From the NCBI GenBank assembly GCA_033002965.1, contig JAURVB010002135.1, positions 93,593-157,592 of the forward strand: 64,000 nucleotides of DNA. Direction: 5' to 3'. Source of the stretch: Piper betle. Taxonomy: Eukaryota > Streptophyta > Magnoliopsida > Piperales > Piperaceae. The notes beneath the pieces were generated by a model, which saw only the letters and a program-made list of their open reading frames with translations, was not told the origin of the DNA and did no database searches. Shown here piece by piece: positions 34,191 through 45,863 of the stretch. Numbering within the stretch: the stretch's first letter is position 1; each line of letters begins with the position of its first letter. A program made the position numbers and the translations under genes.

Positions 34191-36178
34191 TGTAACAACC
34201 CGCCCAAACCGGACCGAGGTGTTACCTAAAAATATAATTGATGTAACGATAATATTCCAGAACATGAATTGAAAAACAGCAAATAAGTCTAGCAATATAT
34301 AATATAAATCATAACAATAAATCATGTTCTGTAAAATATAAAGTAACCATCCCACAGTCTCAAACCGTTTCCCAAAGACACATTTATAACACAAGAGAAT
34401 AATAAGGAAGTCTAATTTTTATTATCAATTCACCAACCTGAGTCACTTTTATTCTTCAGTGCAAAGCTGCTCCCCTACGGAGGTAATTCCGCATTAGTGA
34501 TAAAACCACTAAGCCGCATAATTAAATAAAACAAGTTAATAAAATCCATATTATCGTTTCAAGTGTCTTTTAGTTGTTATGAACCTATGCCGAGCTCGTT
34601 ATATGCTGGGAGGGGTGGCCACCCCATCCAGATACCATCGCATACATGCGCACACATGCTACGTGGCCCACGGCCAGTAGTTACCAATGTTTACCATTGA
34701 CTCACCCTCCCGGTAACACAAGTGCATAATAAGCCGTCTTGTGCCATTGTACCCTGTTAGCCCTTTCGGCATGGGGACAAGTGTTCAACCTTTCAGGGGG
34801 TGCTGCCTTATGCCGAATTGAGTCGACCCCGGTTGCGTTTCAACGCATGGTGGTCATATACTGAAGTCGACCAAGATTCCCACATAGTAATTTTAAGGAT
34901 ACAAGCCCGCGTCAGACTGAGTCAATTCCTTGACCGCAGTTGCACTCGGTGCATAGTAGTTGAATCTAGGTTCAGGCCAACATGGGTTACCAATAAGGGA
35001 AAATACAACATTTTAAATAATTATATAGACCTGGATAGTTCGTAAGTGAGCTCGCAGCTATGACCAACGATCATAATCTGAACTAGAACATAAAATTATA
35101 CATGCAACTAAATGCCTAATATATATATATATATATATCACTATTAAAATTTGACAACATTAGTATGTAACCATTCAAAAATATTAAATATTAAATTCTC
35201 AACAAATCTAGTAAGATAATTAATTATTCATGTGACATAATCAATTAAGCTCTACTTTACATTTTAAATTAAATATCCAAATCATAATTAATACTTAACA
35301 ATTGATAAAATAATTATTAACTGATAAACAAATATTTAATTACTCTTATTAGTACATTTTCTTTTAAGATGATAATTACTTAAACACGATCTTGATGATT
35401 TAGATAATAGTTATAATTTTTTTAGTCGCTATCATTATTAATAGTAATTTAATTAATTATGTCATTCGAATAAATTAATTAAATTAATTTGCATATTCTA
35501 AGTCAAAGATATTACTGATACAATTATTTTAGATTATTTAACTCAATAAAGTTTCGAACTTTATTTATTATCATTATGCTATTTAGTTTTGACACTTGTA
35601 ATTTTTATCTGATTATAGTTTAATAACCCATTTTCTACATTACTTACCCATTATTAAAATAATCACTTTATTTTACCTAATATTAAATTTAATATGGTAA
35701 AGGTAAAATCTTTATTTTATTAATTACTTGTAATCCTCTAATTTAATTTAATCGTTTGTATTACGCCGATTAATTATCGTCCGTTTATCATTACCGCATT
35801 TTTTTATTACTTATGTCCATGTCGATTTTGTCAAATAATTAATTAGTTTAGTAACTTTAATCCATAACCCATTAAAATAATTATTTTTAACTCGAGTTGA
35901 TATCGAGTCAACCCATATTTACAGATTTGCCATCTTCTTCCCAAACGTTTTTCTCTTCTTCACCTTCATCTTGCACCCAAAAGCAGCTCATTTCGTTCTT
36001 CTCCAACCCTTATCTTAGCACCTAAAGCCAGAATCACTTCCTCCATTAACTTTAACCTTCTCCTGCAACCAATTGGAAGCCTAAAGTCCATGCTTTACAG
36101 CAACTACCCAAGTCAAGCTTGTCTTGCACCATGCCGCATGACTCCTGGCCAGCAGCATCGCCAGGGACACAAGGTGAC
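34191..36178 (-). mobile_element. Element B2, 3' LTR (truncated on its inner side)
   Basis: It starts TGTAACAACCCGCCC at 34191 and follows the B LTR to near 36178, where the remaining about 700 bp, the PPT and the integrase C-terminus are missing. The sequence passes directly into integrase. The outer end is intact, with target duplicate TTATT at 34186-34190. Confidence 0.85.
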
Positions 36179-38420
36179 CTCCCCAGTCAAGACCATCCCT
36201 ATACTGGCTTGGTAAGAGTTATTGTAGGTGAATTCAGCCAAGGCTAAGTGTTTCTCCCAGTCGCCTCCCCAGTCAAGAATGCAAGCTCTTAATAAATTTT
36301 CCAAAGTTTGAATAGTCCTTTCACTTTGACCATCAGTTTGGGGATGATATGCTATGCTCAGCCTGATTTGGGTCCCCATGGCTTTTTGAAAAACTTCTCA
36401 GAATCATGAGGTGAATAAGGGATCGCGGTCAGAGACTATCTCCTTTAGAACCCCATGCAACTTGACAATATTGTATACATACAATCCTGCAAAGTATTCC
36501 GCCGTCCTCATTGATTTTGTGGGGATGAAGTGAGCTACCGTAGTTAGTCAGTCCACAACTACCCAAATGGTGTCATGCTTCTTCTGAGTTCTTGGGAGCT
36601 TTGCAATAAAATCACATGTGATACATTTCCATTTCCAGGTTGGTATTTCTAAAGGTTGCAATAGTCCTCGAGGTAGTTGATGTTGGGCTTTGATCTTGAA
36701 AGTCTGACACTTGGAGACAAAATCCACAACATCCCTCTTCATCCCAATCCACCAATAGGTTCGCTTTAAATCCTGACACATTTTAGTAACTCCATGGTAT
36801 ATCGAGAACTTTGAACGATGAGCCTCCTCCAAGATATTCCATCTTAGTACATCATCTTTGGGTACACACAACCTTCCTCTAAATCTAATCACACTATTGG
36901 AATCAACTACAATGTCAAGAATCTTGTCCAATATTTTATTCAGCTCCTCATCACCCATTTTTACTAGCTTAACACGATCAACTAAATCAATGGAAATAAT
37001 CAAATTTGCCTGTAATCCGGTTAGTTGCTCTACAGGATTGATAGCCAACACTTCTACTGACATGGTCCAAAGTCTACCTAGCTGCTGACTTTTGTCCACC
37101 TTACCCTACTGACTCAATGCGTCGGCTACCACATTCACTTTCCCTGGATGGTATAAGATTTAGAAATCGTAGTCTTTCAAATATTCTATCCACCGTCTCT
37201 GTCAAAGGTTAAAGTCATTCTGGATGAAGATATACTTCAAACTCTGGTGGTCAGTGAAGACTTCGAGGCTCTATACAAGTAGTGTCTCCAAATCTTCAGG
37301 GCAAAAATCATTGCTACCAGTTCCAAGTCATGAGTTGCATAATTTTGCTCATGAATCTTCAGTTGATGAGAGGTATAGGCCACCACTTTACCTTCTTGCC
37401 TAAGGACACATCACTCTCCTCACACTTACTACACCATTCGAACTTGATTCCCGTCCGGTGAGTTTGGTCATCGGCAGTGCTATTAAGGAGAAGTCTTTAA
37501 TGAATTTCCTATAGTAACCTGCTAAACCAAGGAAGCTTCTGATAGTAGCGACCGACTTAGGTTGTGGCCAATCAGTGACTGCTATCACTTTTAATGGATC
37601 CATTGCAATTCTGGCCTTTGAGATAATATAACCTACGAAGTTTACTTCATTCAACCAGAAGTCACACTTTGAGAGCTTGGCGAACAGTTGATTTTCTCTC
37701 AGAACTTTAAGAGTAATGGACAAGTGCTTTACATGCTCTTCCTCATTATTTGAATAGACCAAAATGTCATATACAAACACGATAATAAACTTATCCAAGT
37801 ATGCGTAACCTTGTTCATGAGTGAAATAAAGGCTGCTAGTGCATTTGTTAGACCAAAAGGCATGACCAAAAACTCATAATGTCCATACTGAGTTTGGAAA
37901 GCCATTTTCTGTATGTCTGCCTCCTTTACTCGCAACTGGTGATAACCAGACCGTAAGTCTATCTTAGAAAATACTTTGGCTGTTTTTACCTGATCAAACA
38001 AGTCATCAATCCTCGATAAGGGGTACCGATTCTTGACTGTCACTTGATTGAGTTTTCGATAGTCAATACACAACCAAAGTAATCCATCTTTCTTCTTCAC
38101 AAACAGAACAGGGGCTCCTTAGGGTGAAGTACTTGGTTGGATGAAGCCTACTTGCAACAATTCTTCTAGTTGACTCTTTAACTCCTTGAGTTTTGCTGGA
38201 TCCATAGAGTATGGTGCTTTAGAAATTCGTGTTATTCCAGGTCTAGGTCAATGGCAAACTCCACTGCCCGCTTAGGAGGTAACCCTGGGAGTTCGTCTGG
38301 GAATACATCAAAAAACTTTGCTACCACAGGAAACATGGACAACTCACACTCAACTAAGTTAGCCAAAAAGGCTTTACAACCCTCGCTAGATAATGGGTAG
38401 TCCAAGTTGTTTGGTTAGGA
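36179..38420 (-). pseudogene. Element B2 pol: RT, RNase H and most of integrase (broken)
   Basis: Minus strand from 38420: protease/RT linker, RT fingers ([34 protein letters not shown]), MPFGLTNA, then a frame break. The catalytic block reads FVYDILVYS, with the first aspartate changed to Tyr. Thumb GYYRKFIKDFS is followed by decayed RNase H (about 37390-37130). The integrase N-terminal region (37099-36700) has the His pair and KCQTFK, with the CxxC pair degraded. The core follows, including WKWKCITCDFIAKLP, SDRDPLFTS, YHPQTDGQSERTIQTLE and AEFTYNNSYQASIG. Coding ends at about 36194 and continues through a 15-bp filler into LTR sequence. Confidence 0.9.
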
Positions 38421-39002
38421 TAGCTACCACAAATTCTGCCTACGTGATGGAAGAAATCTCACGTAGATGGAAGGTGGTTTTTTCCATGGATTTCCACCGG
38501 TAAGATGCTTCTTCTTGAAGCATGCATGTTGCCAATCTCACTTGATGGCGGTGGGGTACAAACAGAGCCTAAACACTTTTTCGGTAATATATATCTAGCT
38601 CTCCGCCTTCATTGGATCAATCCCTCCAATAAATATTTCAGCTCCATTCTTCCCGAACTTTTCCACAGTGTAATGGTCACTATCATCAACCACTGGCGAC
38701 ACCACTTGTCGGACTACCGGTGGCACTGGGTTTGGATGCTCCCCCAGGTCTGCTAACCCTGCCCGCCATTGGGCACTTCCCTTACCACCATATGGGGTGA
38801 TTTTGGGATCCGCTGCTGAGTTTGAGGCTCTTTTCCTTGCTACCACTCCCGGTAACCACTGAACAATATTCTGAACCATAGAATTTGCTTTTTCTGAAGC
38901 CTGCACTAGTCCCTGTATGACCATCAGGATCTGGGCCAACACATTCTCTGTGTTCAAATTTGACTGCATAGATCGGTTTGATTAACTACGAGTGCCTGCC
39001 AT
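38421..39002 (-). pseudogene. Element B2 gag N-terminal half fused to pol
   Basis: The minus-strand ATG is at 39002 (same start context as B1). An ENVLAQILMVIQGLVQAS block, a Gly/Pro-rich linker and a FIGGIDPMKAESWI block follow, then decayed Gag domain to about 38421. As in B1, the sequence then jumps to the protease/RT linker, and the bases around the junction (near GTTTGGTTAGGATAGCT) are the same in both copies. Zinc knuckle and protease active site are missing. Confidence 0.8.
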
Positions 39003-39172
39003 CTGAAACGTTGAACCATCATGGTTCATTAATATATTTTTTTCCTAGTTATGACTTAGGTTTATTAGCGAATGAATTTGTTAATTCAAAATACAACACA
39101 ATGGGAAAAGATAATTATTGGACTTTTCAATAGGGTACTTAAATCATAAAATGTGAGCTATTAGGAAACCGT

Positions 39173-39184
39173 GCTCTGATACCA
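39173..39184 (-). other. Primer-binding site of B2 (tRNA-Met type)
   Basis: The plus strand reads GCTCTGATACCA, the complement of TGGTATCAGAGC, 2 bases from the 5' LTR edge at 39187. It orients B2 on the minus strand. Confidence 0.9.
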
Positions 39185-39186
39185 CC

Positions 39187-40136
39187 TGTAACGACCCGCC
39201 CAAACCGGATCGGTGTTACCTAAAAATATAATTAATATAACGATAATATTCCTGAACATGAATTGGAAAACAACAAATAAGTCTGGCAATATATACTATA
39301 AATCATAACAATAAATCATGTTCTCTAAAATATAAAATAACTGTCTCACAGTCTCGGACCGTTTCCCATAGCCATATTTATAACACAAGAGAATAATAAG
39401 GAAGTTCAATTTTTATTATCAATTCACTAACCTGAGTCACTTTTATTCTTCACTCCAAAGCTGCTCACCTGGGAGGCAATTCTACGTTAGTGATAAAACT
39501 AATAAGCTGCATAATTAAATGAAACAAGTCAACAAAATCCTCATTATCATTTCAAGAGTCTTTTAGTTGTTATGAGCCAATGCCGAGCTCGTTAAATGCT
39601 GAGAGGGGTGGCCACCCCATCCGGCTACTATCCCATGCATACGCACACACGCTACGTGGCCCACGACCTGTAGTTACCGATGTTTGCGATTGACTCACCC
39701 TCTCGGTATCACAAGTGTATAATGAGCTGTCTTGCACCATTGCACCCTGTTGCCCCTTTCGGCATGGGGACAGGTGTTCAATTTTTCAGGGGTGATGCCT
39801 TATGCCGAATTGAGTCAACCCCAATTGCATTCAAGCGCATAGTGGTCAGATACTCAAGTCGATGAAGACTCCCACAGAGTAATTTTAAGGGTACAGTCCT
39901 ATGTCAGACTGAGTCAATTCCTTCACCACGATGCACTTGGTGCATGGTGATCGAATTTGGGCTAAGGCCGACCAGCGTTGCCAATAAGGGAAAATACAAC
40001 ATTTTAAATAATTATACGGACCTGGATAGTTTGTAAGTGAACTCACAGCTATGACCAACGATCCTAATCTGAACGAGAACATAAAATTATACATAAGTAT
40101 AATTTTATTCTGGTAGAAATGCATTCAACTAAATGC

Positions 40137-40182
<46 letters not shown>

Positions 40183-41900
40183 TATTAAAATTTGACAACA
40201 TTAGTATGCAACCATTCAAAAATATTAAATATTAAATTCTCAACAAATCTAGTAAGTTAATTAATTATTCATGTGACATAATCATTTAAGCTTTACTTTA
40301 CATTTTAAATTAATTATCTAAATCATAATTAATACTTAACAATTGATAATATAATTATTAACTGATAAACAAATATTTAATTACTATTATTACTACATTT
40401 TCCTTTTAGATGATAATTACTTAAACACAGTCTTGATGATTTAGTTTATGGTTATAATTTTTTTAGTCGCTATCATTATTAATAGTAATTTAATTAATTA
40501 ACTCGTTCGATTAAATTAGTTAAATTAATTTGCATATTCTAATTCAAAGATATTACTAATACAATTATTTCAAATTATTCAACTCAATAAAGGTTTGAAC
40601 TTTATTTATTTTCATTATGCTATTTGGTTGGACGCTTGTGATTTTTACTCGATTATAGCTTAATAACTCATTTTCTACATTACTTACCCATTATTAAAAT
40701 AATCACTTTATTTAACTAATATTAAATTTAATATGGTAAAGGTAAAATCTTTATTTTATTAATTACTTATAATCTTCCAATTTAATTTAATCGTTTGTAT
40801 TACGCCAATTAATTATAGACCGTTTATCATTACCGTATTTTTTTTATTACTTGTGTCCATGTTGATTTCGTTAAATAATTAATTAGTTTAGTAACTTTAA
40901 TCCATAACCCATTAAAATAATTATTTTTAAAGATTGATTATGAGTTCGTATTATTTTTAACTCGAGTCGATAGCGAGTCAACCCATATTTACAGATTTGC
41001 CATCTTCTTCTTCCCCTACGTTCTTCTCTTCTCCACCTTCATCTTACACCCAAAAGCAGCCCATTTCCTTCTTCTCCAACCCTTATCTTAGCACCCAAAA
41101 CCAAAATCACGTCCTCCATCATCCATCAACCACTTAGAAGCCTAAAGTCCATGCTTCACAGCAACTACCCAAGTTGAGCTTGTCCTGCACCATGCTGCAT
41201 GACTCCCGGCCAGCAGCACCACTAGGAACTCTTCCCTTCTCCCCGCATGACAACTCAACATCCCCACGACTGGTACATACACCTGAACTCACCCACACCA
41301 TTGTCCACAATCCAAACCCCATCCTAGAACTTCTAAGATGCTAGAGACTGCAATTCTCTTATCCTAACCCACCCAATTACACAGCAGAGGACGTTGATGA
41401 ATCAACAACACAACAAAACAATCATGAACTGGTGAAACAGCAGCAAGTTTACATGACGCCCATGAATGGAGGAAGTAACATGACGTCCATGAATGGAGGA
41501 AGTAGCAGAACTTTACATGATGATCATGAATTGATGAAGCAACAGAAATTAGCATGGCGATTAAGAAATGCATGAAAAGTAAGATTTGGGAGATGGGAAA
41601 GTAACCCAAAAAAGGAAGAAGCCACGCCGTTAAGGAAGAGGAGAAGAAAATGTTAATAAGGCTAGGGTGGAGGATGTCCTTCATAAAATAAAATGAAATG
41701 ATGGCTAGGGTATGTGAAAACACGCGTATTTCACTTAACTGGGTAACCGGGTAAACAATAAAATTAGTAAATAATTAACCGGGTAGAATTAACCGAGTAA
41801 AGAATAAAACATGTTTGGTCCTTCCTAGACTGCATTTGCTCCTTTTCGGATCGCGTCCGCGTCCAATTATTATTATTATTATTTTCTCATAGTCTTTACA
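39187..41900 (-). mobile_element. Element B2, 5' LTR (2714 bp)
   Basis: It runs from TGTAACGACCCGCCC to AGTCTTTACA. It is closely similar to the B2 3' LTR where both exist, including matching AT-rich blocks and a TA run (40140-40179, versus 35120-35138 in the other LTR). The flank TTATC (41901-41905) pairs with TTATT on the left, a 5-bp target duplication with one change. The sequence on either side rejoins into H LTR, which confirms the insertion. Confidence 0.92.
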
Positions 41901-42895
41901 TTATCCATCCTTCCATGATGCTCACATTTGTAGAGGTAATTTCGCTTTAGTGATAAAAATATTAAGTCATATAATCACAAAAAACAAGTTAAAATATTTC
42001 ACAACATCTAAATTTGAGTTTTTTGTGATTATGAGCCAATGCCGAGCTCTTATTATGTTGAGAGGGCCGGCCACCCCATCAAGTTACAATCCCATGTATA
42101 CGCATACATGCTACATGGCCTACAACATGTAGTTACCGATATTTACCTTTGACTCACCCCCTCGGTATCACAAGTGCATAATGAGTCATCTTAAACCACT
42201 GCGCCTTGTTACCCCTTTTCACATGGGGGTGAGTATTTAATCTTTTAAGTAGTTTAAGGGTGCGGCCCCATTTTAGACTAAGTCAATTCTTTAACCTCAG
42301 CTGCGCTCGGCGCATGGTAGTTGAATGTGGGCTCAGGCAAACCAAGGTTGTTAAATAGAAATATATAACATTTCGAATAATTATGCGAACTTAGAATTTT
42401 GATGAGGCACCTGCAACAAGGACACATGATCCTAATATAAATGAAACTCTCTAAAGTCTTCCCTTTGTGAGCCAAATGTGCTTAAAAACTATCAAGATGA
42501 TGTTTTATTTAAAATGAACATAATTCTCCTTTACATTGAAAAATATGTGTGAAATTCAAAAAGTTACTACTTTAAACTTTTATATGAAAGAACATAATCA
42601 CACATAACTATATTAATCACCAACCTTTTGTGTGATAACAAAAAGTCAAAAAGCTGACTATTGAGTTAATGCGAATGAATATTAACTCACACTCACAACT
42701 CCCAATCTTAAAAATTCAATAAATAAAACTTATTTAAAACCGTCCATAAATACCATCGTACCGATACGCCAAAGGTCATAATTGATAATTTATGATATTG
42801 GTTCCCAAAAATTAATTTAATTAAATAATATTTATGATTCTTTCTAAGATTTATAAAACCCATAATAAAAACATAGTTATTTTTGGGTTTTTACA
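41901..42895 (-). mobile_element. H-family LTR H2, piece 3 of 3
   Basis: It continues piece 2 after B2. It carries the GGTAATTTCGCTTTAGTGATA block (41935-41955), the GAGAGGGCCGGCCACCCC block, one copy of the repeat unit of H1, and ends GGGTTTTTACA at 42895. A purine-tract complement (ATCTCCCCATCTT) follows, making this the 3' LTR of a minus-strand element extending to the right. Confidence 0.75.
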
Positions 42896-43900
42896 ATCTC
42901 CCCATCTTGGGAATTTTCTTCCTCAAAAATATAATATGGTTATACGGGGAAAATTAAGCATTATTCAAACTTCTTCCCTATCCTATCTTTGGTTTTTCTG
43001 CCATTATGAGTTAGTATACTTCTAGCTGTATAGAAGTTAGCTTAACCATCTTCACAGTTTCCTTTAAGAAATCATTTTAGAATAATCACGATTTACAATT
43101 TTCTTTCCATTTGTACTTTGTGATGGTTAATCAAGTGAGTTATTTTTATTTACTTGTCCACTACTTCTACATCCTGAAGCCAAATTGTGCAATGACATTT
43201 CAAAAGTTGTTTATCTATTATTACATTTGAGTAGTCATTTGAAATGACTTGACACATATTTCTATTCTTCATTAGTGTCATTACTTTCCATAAACTCATA
43301 TCTTGCCACATAGTAGACTATAGTTTATCAGTGCATGTCTTATTTTTTCGATTGAAACATTGTCACTCATATGGATAGCTAAAGTGAGGAACATTGTCCC
43401 ATGATACTGTAAAGGTGTTCATATATGTTCCTTGGTTAAGTGTCACGTGCACCTAGCTTAACATATAAGTAACACACCGTCCCATGCCAGTGTTTATGCC
43501 TTAATGCACTTCCAAAATGTCTTTTAACTCAATCAAATCTTTTCAATATGCTAAAGATATGTCTCCATAAATCAATTGCCTATAGGATACCTTGGGGTTC
43601 CCTTTTAATTTGCCATTCCACTCAAACTTGTTCCAGATCTAGTAGTCATCACCTCAATCCCTACTAAGGAAATTTTTAATTTTCAACTCTTCAAAACATC
43701 CCCTCACTATTAATAATAGTATCGGCATTACTTCATCCATGTCTTCTTCCTTTTATTACCTTTATTTTATTTTTTTCAGCATTAAAAAAGGTACATAGTT
43801 ATACATAATGTATGATACAAATTGCACTACTAGTTCTTTCCACCTTAGAGTTGCACTGTAGGTAGGATAATGCGAATGCAACATATATTTGAAAATCATA
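42896..43900 (-). other. H2 untranslated tail and unassigned sequence
   Basis: The first 500 bp parallel the tail of H1 (25937-26400) and include the PPT. Further right I find no clear pol motif, and stops are frequent. The boundary with LTR G2 is not visible. Confidence 0.45.
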
Positions 43901-45171
43901 GCACTATGATTATTCTAAGCCACATGAATATCGTAGCGGGCAATATATGGAGGATGTGAGAACGTAAGTGTAAGTATGAAACCGTTGATTTATTCCAACA
44001 TATTTTATAATATTTGGCCATGTCAGGCTAATCTTATTGCCTTGTAGAGTAATTATTTTGGGGGTCTTATGATTTCTTGTGAGTATTAAGATACTCATCT
44101 ACCAGTATTGTTTTATCCGTACTTATTTTTGAATTGGTAATCAAACTGATGGTTCTCCAAAATGTATGTATTAGGTATGTGTACATGTCTGTGATTGGTG
44201 GAGGTATACGGATCGAGAGGGTCATGGTGGGGGATAGTACCATGTGTTTTATTATGCTAAGTGTTGTATTGGATCTATGTAATTTGGTTGTATGACTCAT
44301 GGATATTAAGTTTATGGTCTTATGTATTTGTGGCCAACATGATGTATGCATTGTGGGCAGATGCCCTAAAGACTAGGTACACTTTATATGTTATGTATGG
44401 TCTATGATGTTACGTGTGGTCTATGATTTACTACCTCATTATTATTATCATCATGCAGAGTGTTAACTTTGGGGTATTATAATGATCATCTTTGGGTGTG
44501 TGAACGTGAATGTCCTTGAATATGATGAGGAGCAATTATGGTACGCAAAACATATTTGAATGTAGTTGTGTGTGTGTGTGTGTGATGGAGGAAAGTGGAT
44601 AGAGGAGTTTACAGTTCATACCACTTGAAGGGTCCACATGAAGATCGAGTAGTTAGGTATGATGCCCTGGCACATGATGATGCCCCTATATATTTTATTT
44701 CTATTTGCAAGATATGTGGAATAGGTAACCATTACCCAATATTTACTTTATTGCAACATCAGCACCATCTAAGAATAAGTTACCTAACTCAATGGTTGAA
44801 ACTAAGTATAAGAACTGGATCATACATTTTCATTATGAAAATCTCAACTTCGTAGCAGCTTGTGGGTTTTGCCTTTGTGTAGCTTAGAGTGAGCATTGTA
44901 TCTATAAATTTACCCTTTTGGCTGCTAGAGAGGTGCTGCCTCTTTCGTGACTCAAAGTCCTCATATTAGGATCCTTAAGTTTAAAAGCCTTCCTATGGTT
45001 AGTATAATCAACATACATTGTATGAAAACCCGGTAAGGTTACCGTTTTAAACTTCCTTGAGGGTTGAGATCTGAATAAATAAAGTTTATACGCCGGTAGT
45101 CTAATAAATAATTTTCCGAATTATTACTTCAAGATTTGTTCCATTCATTGGGCAGAATTGAGGTGTTACAT
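43901..45171 (+). mobile_element. G-family LTR, downstream part (G2)
   Basis: It follows G1 (19950-21124) with shared blocks such as GAGTATTAAGATACTCA, GGATCTATGTAATTTGGTTGTAT, ACAGTTC.TATCACTT-like and AGAATAAGTTACCTAA. It ends GAGGTGTTACA at 45171. A TG microsatellite lies at 44568-44583. Integrase sequence follows directly, so it is a truncated or solo LTR. Left end unclear. Confidence 0.65.
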
Positions 45172-45863
45172 GTAATGCAGCTGGGAGGACCATTTATGCA
45201 AGTGGAATTAGCTATCAGTCCACTACTAGTATGATACCATTTGAATCACTATATGGAAGACTATGTCATTAAGCATCATGTTGGTTGGACACCTGAGGTC
45301 AAGTGCTAGTTGGTCCAGAAGTTATCAAGGAAATTTTCAAGCAAATTGAGCTAATTATGAAAAGGATGAAAGAAGCTCAAGACAAACATAAATCATATGC
45401 ATACTTGCACAGAACACTACTATAATTAAAAGTATGAGAAAATGTTTCCTTAACATTTCACCAATGAAAGGAGTGATGAGATTTGGCAAGTGCTACAAGT
45501 TAAGTCCGAGATATGTAAAGACTTTTTGAGATAAACTAGTGGGGGAAGTGACTTATTAGTTAGCTCTACCACTTATGAAGCTCATGATGTATTCTATATA
45601 TCCATGTTGAAGAAGTATATTCGAGATGCATCTTACAAAGATAGATTACAAAGATCTTGAAATTTATCTTGAGAAGCCCTTGGAAGTTCTAGACACTAAG
45701 GTGATGGTGTTAGGGACTAAAACTATTCTAATGGTGAAGGTTCTGTAGAGGAATCATGATCTAGAAGAACCCACTTGGGAAGCTGAGTCAGACATGAAGA
45801 TCAAGTATCTTGAATTCTTCCTTTACACAAATTTTGGGGAGAAATTTCATTAAGGGGGTGGAA
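45172..45863 (+). pseudogene. Element F integrase C-terminus with chromodomain-like tail, then PPT
   Basis: On the plus strand, in shifting frames: SYQSTTSMIPFESLYGR, LVGPEVIKE, MKRMKEAQDKHKSYA, a degraded VSLTFHQ/GVMRFGK-like block, then RNHDLEEPTWEAESDMKIKY. The last block is typical of the chromodomain at the end of Tekay/Del-like integrases. Stops are numerous. The stop after NFGEKFH is followed at 45852-45863 by AAGGGGGTGGAA, a polypurine tract, directly before LTR F. Everything upstream of the integrase tail is lost at the junction with G2. Confidence 0.75.
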
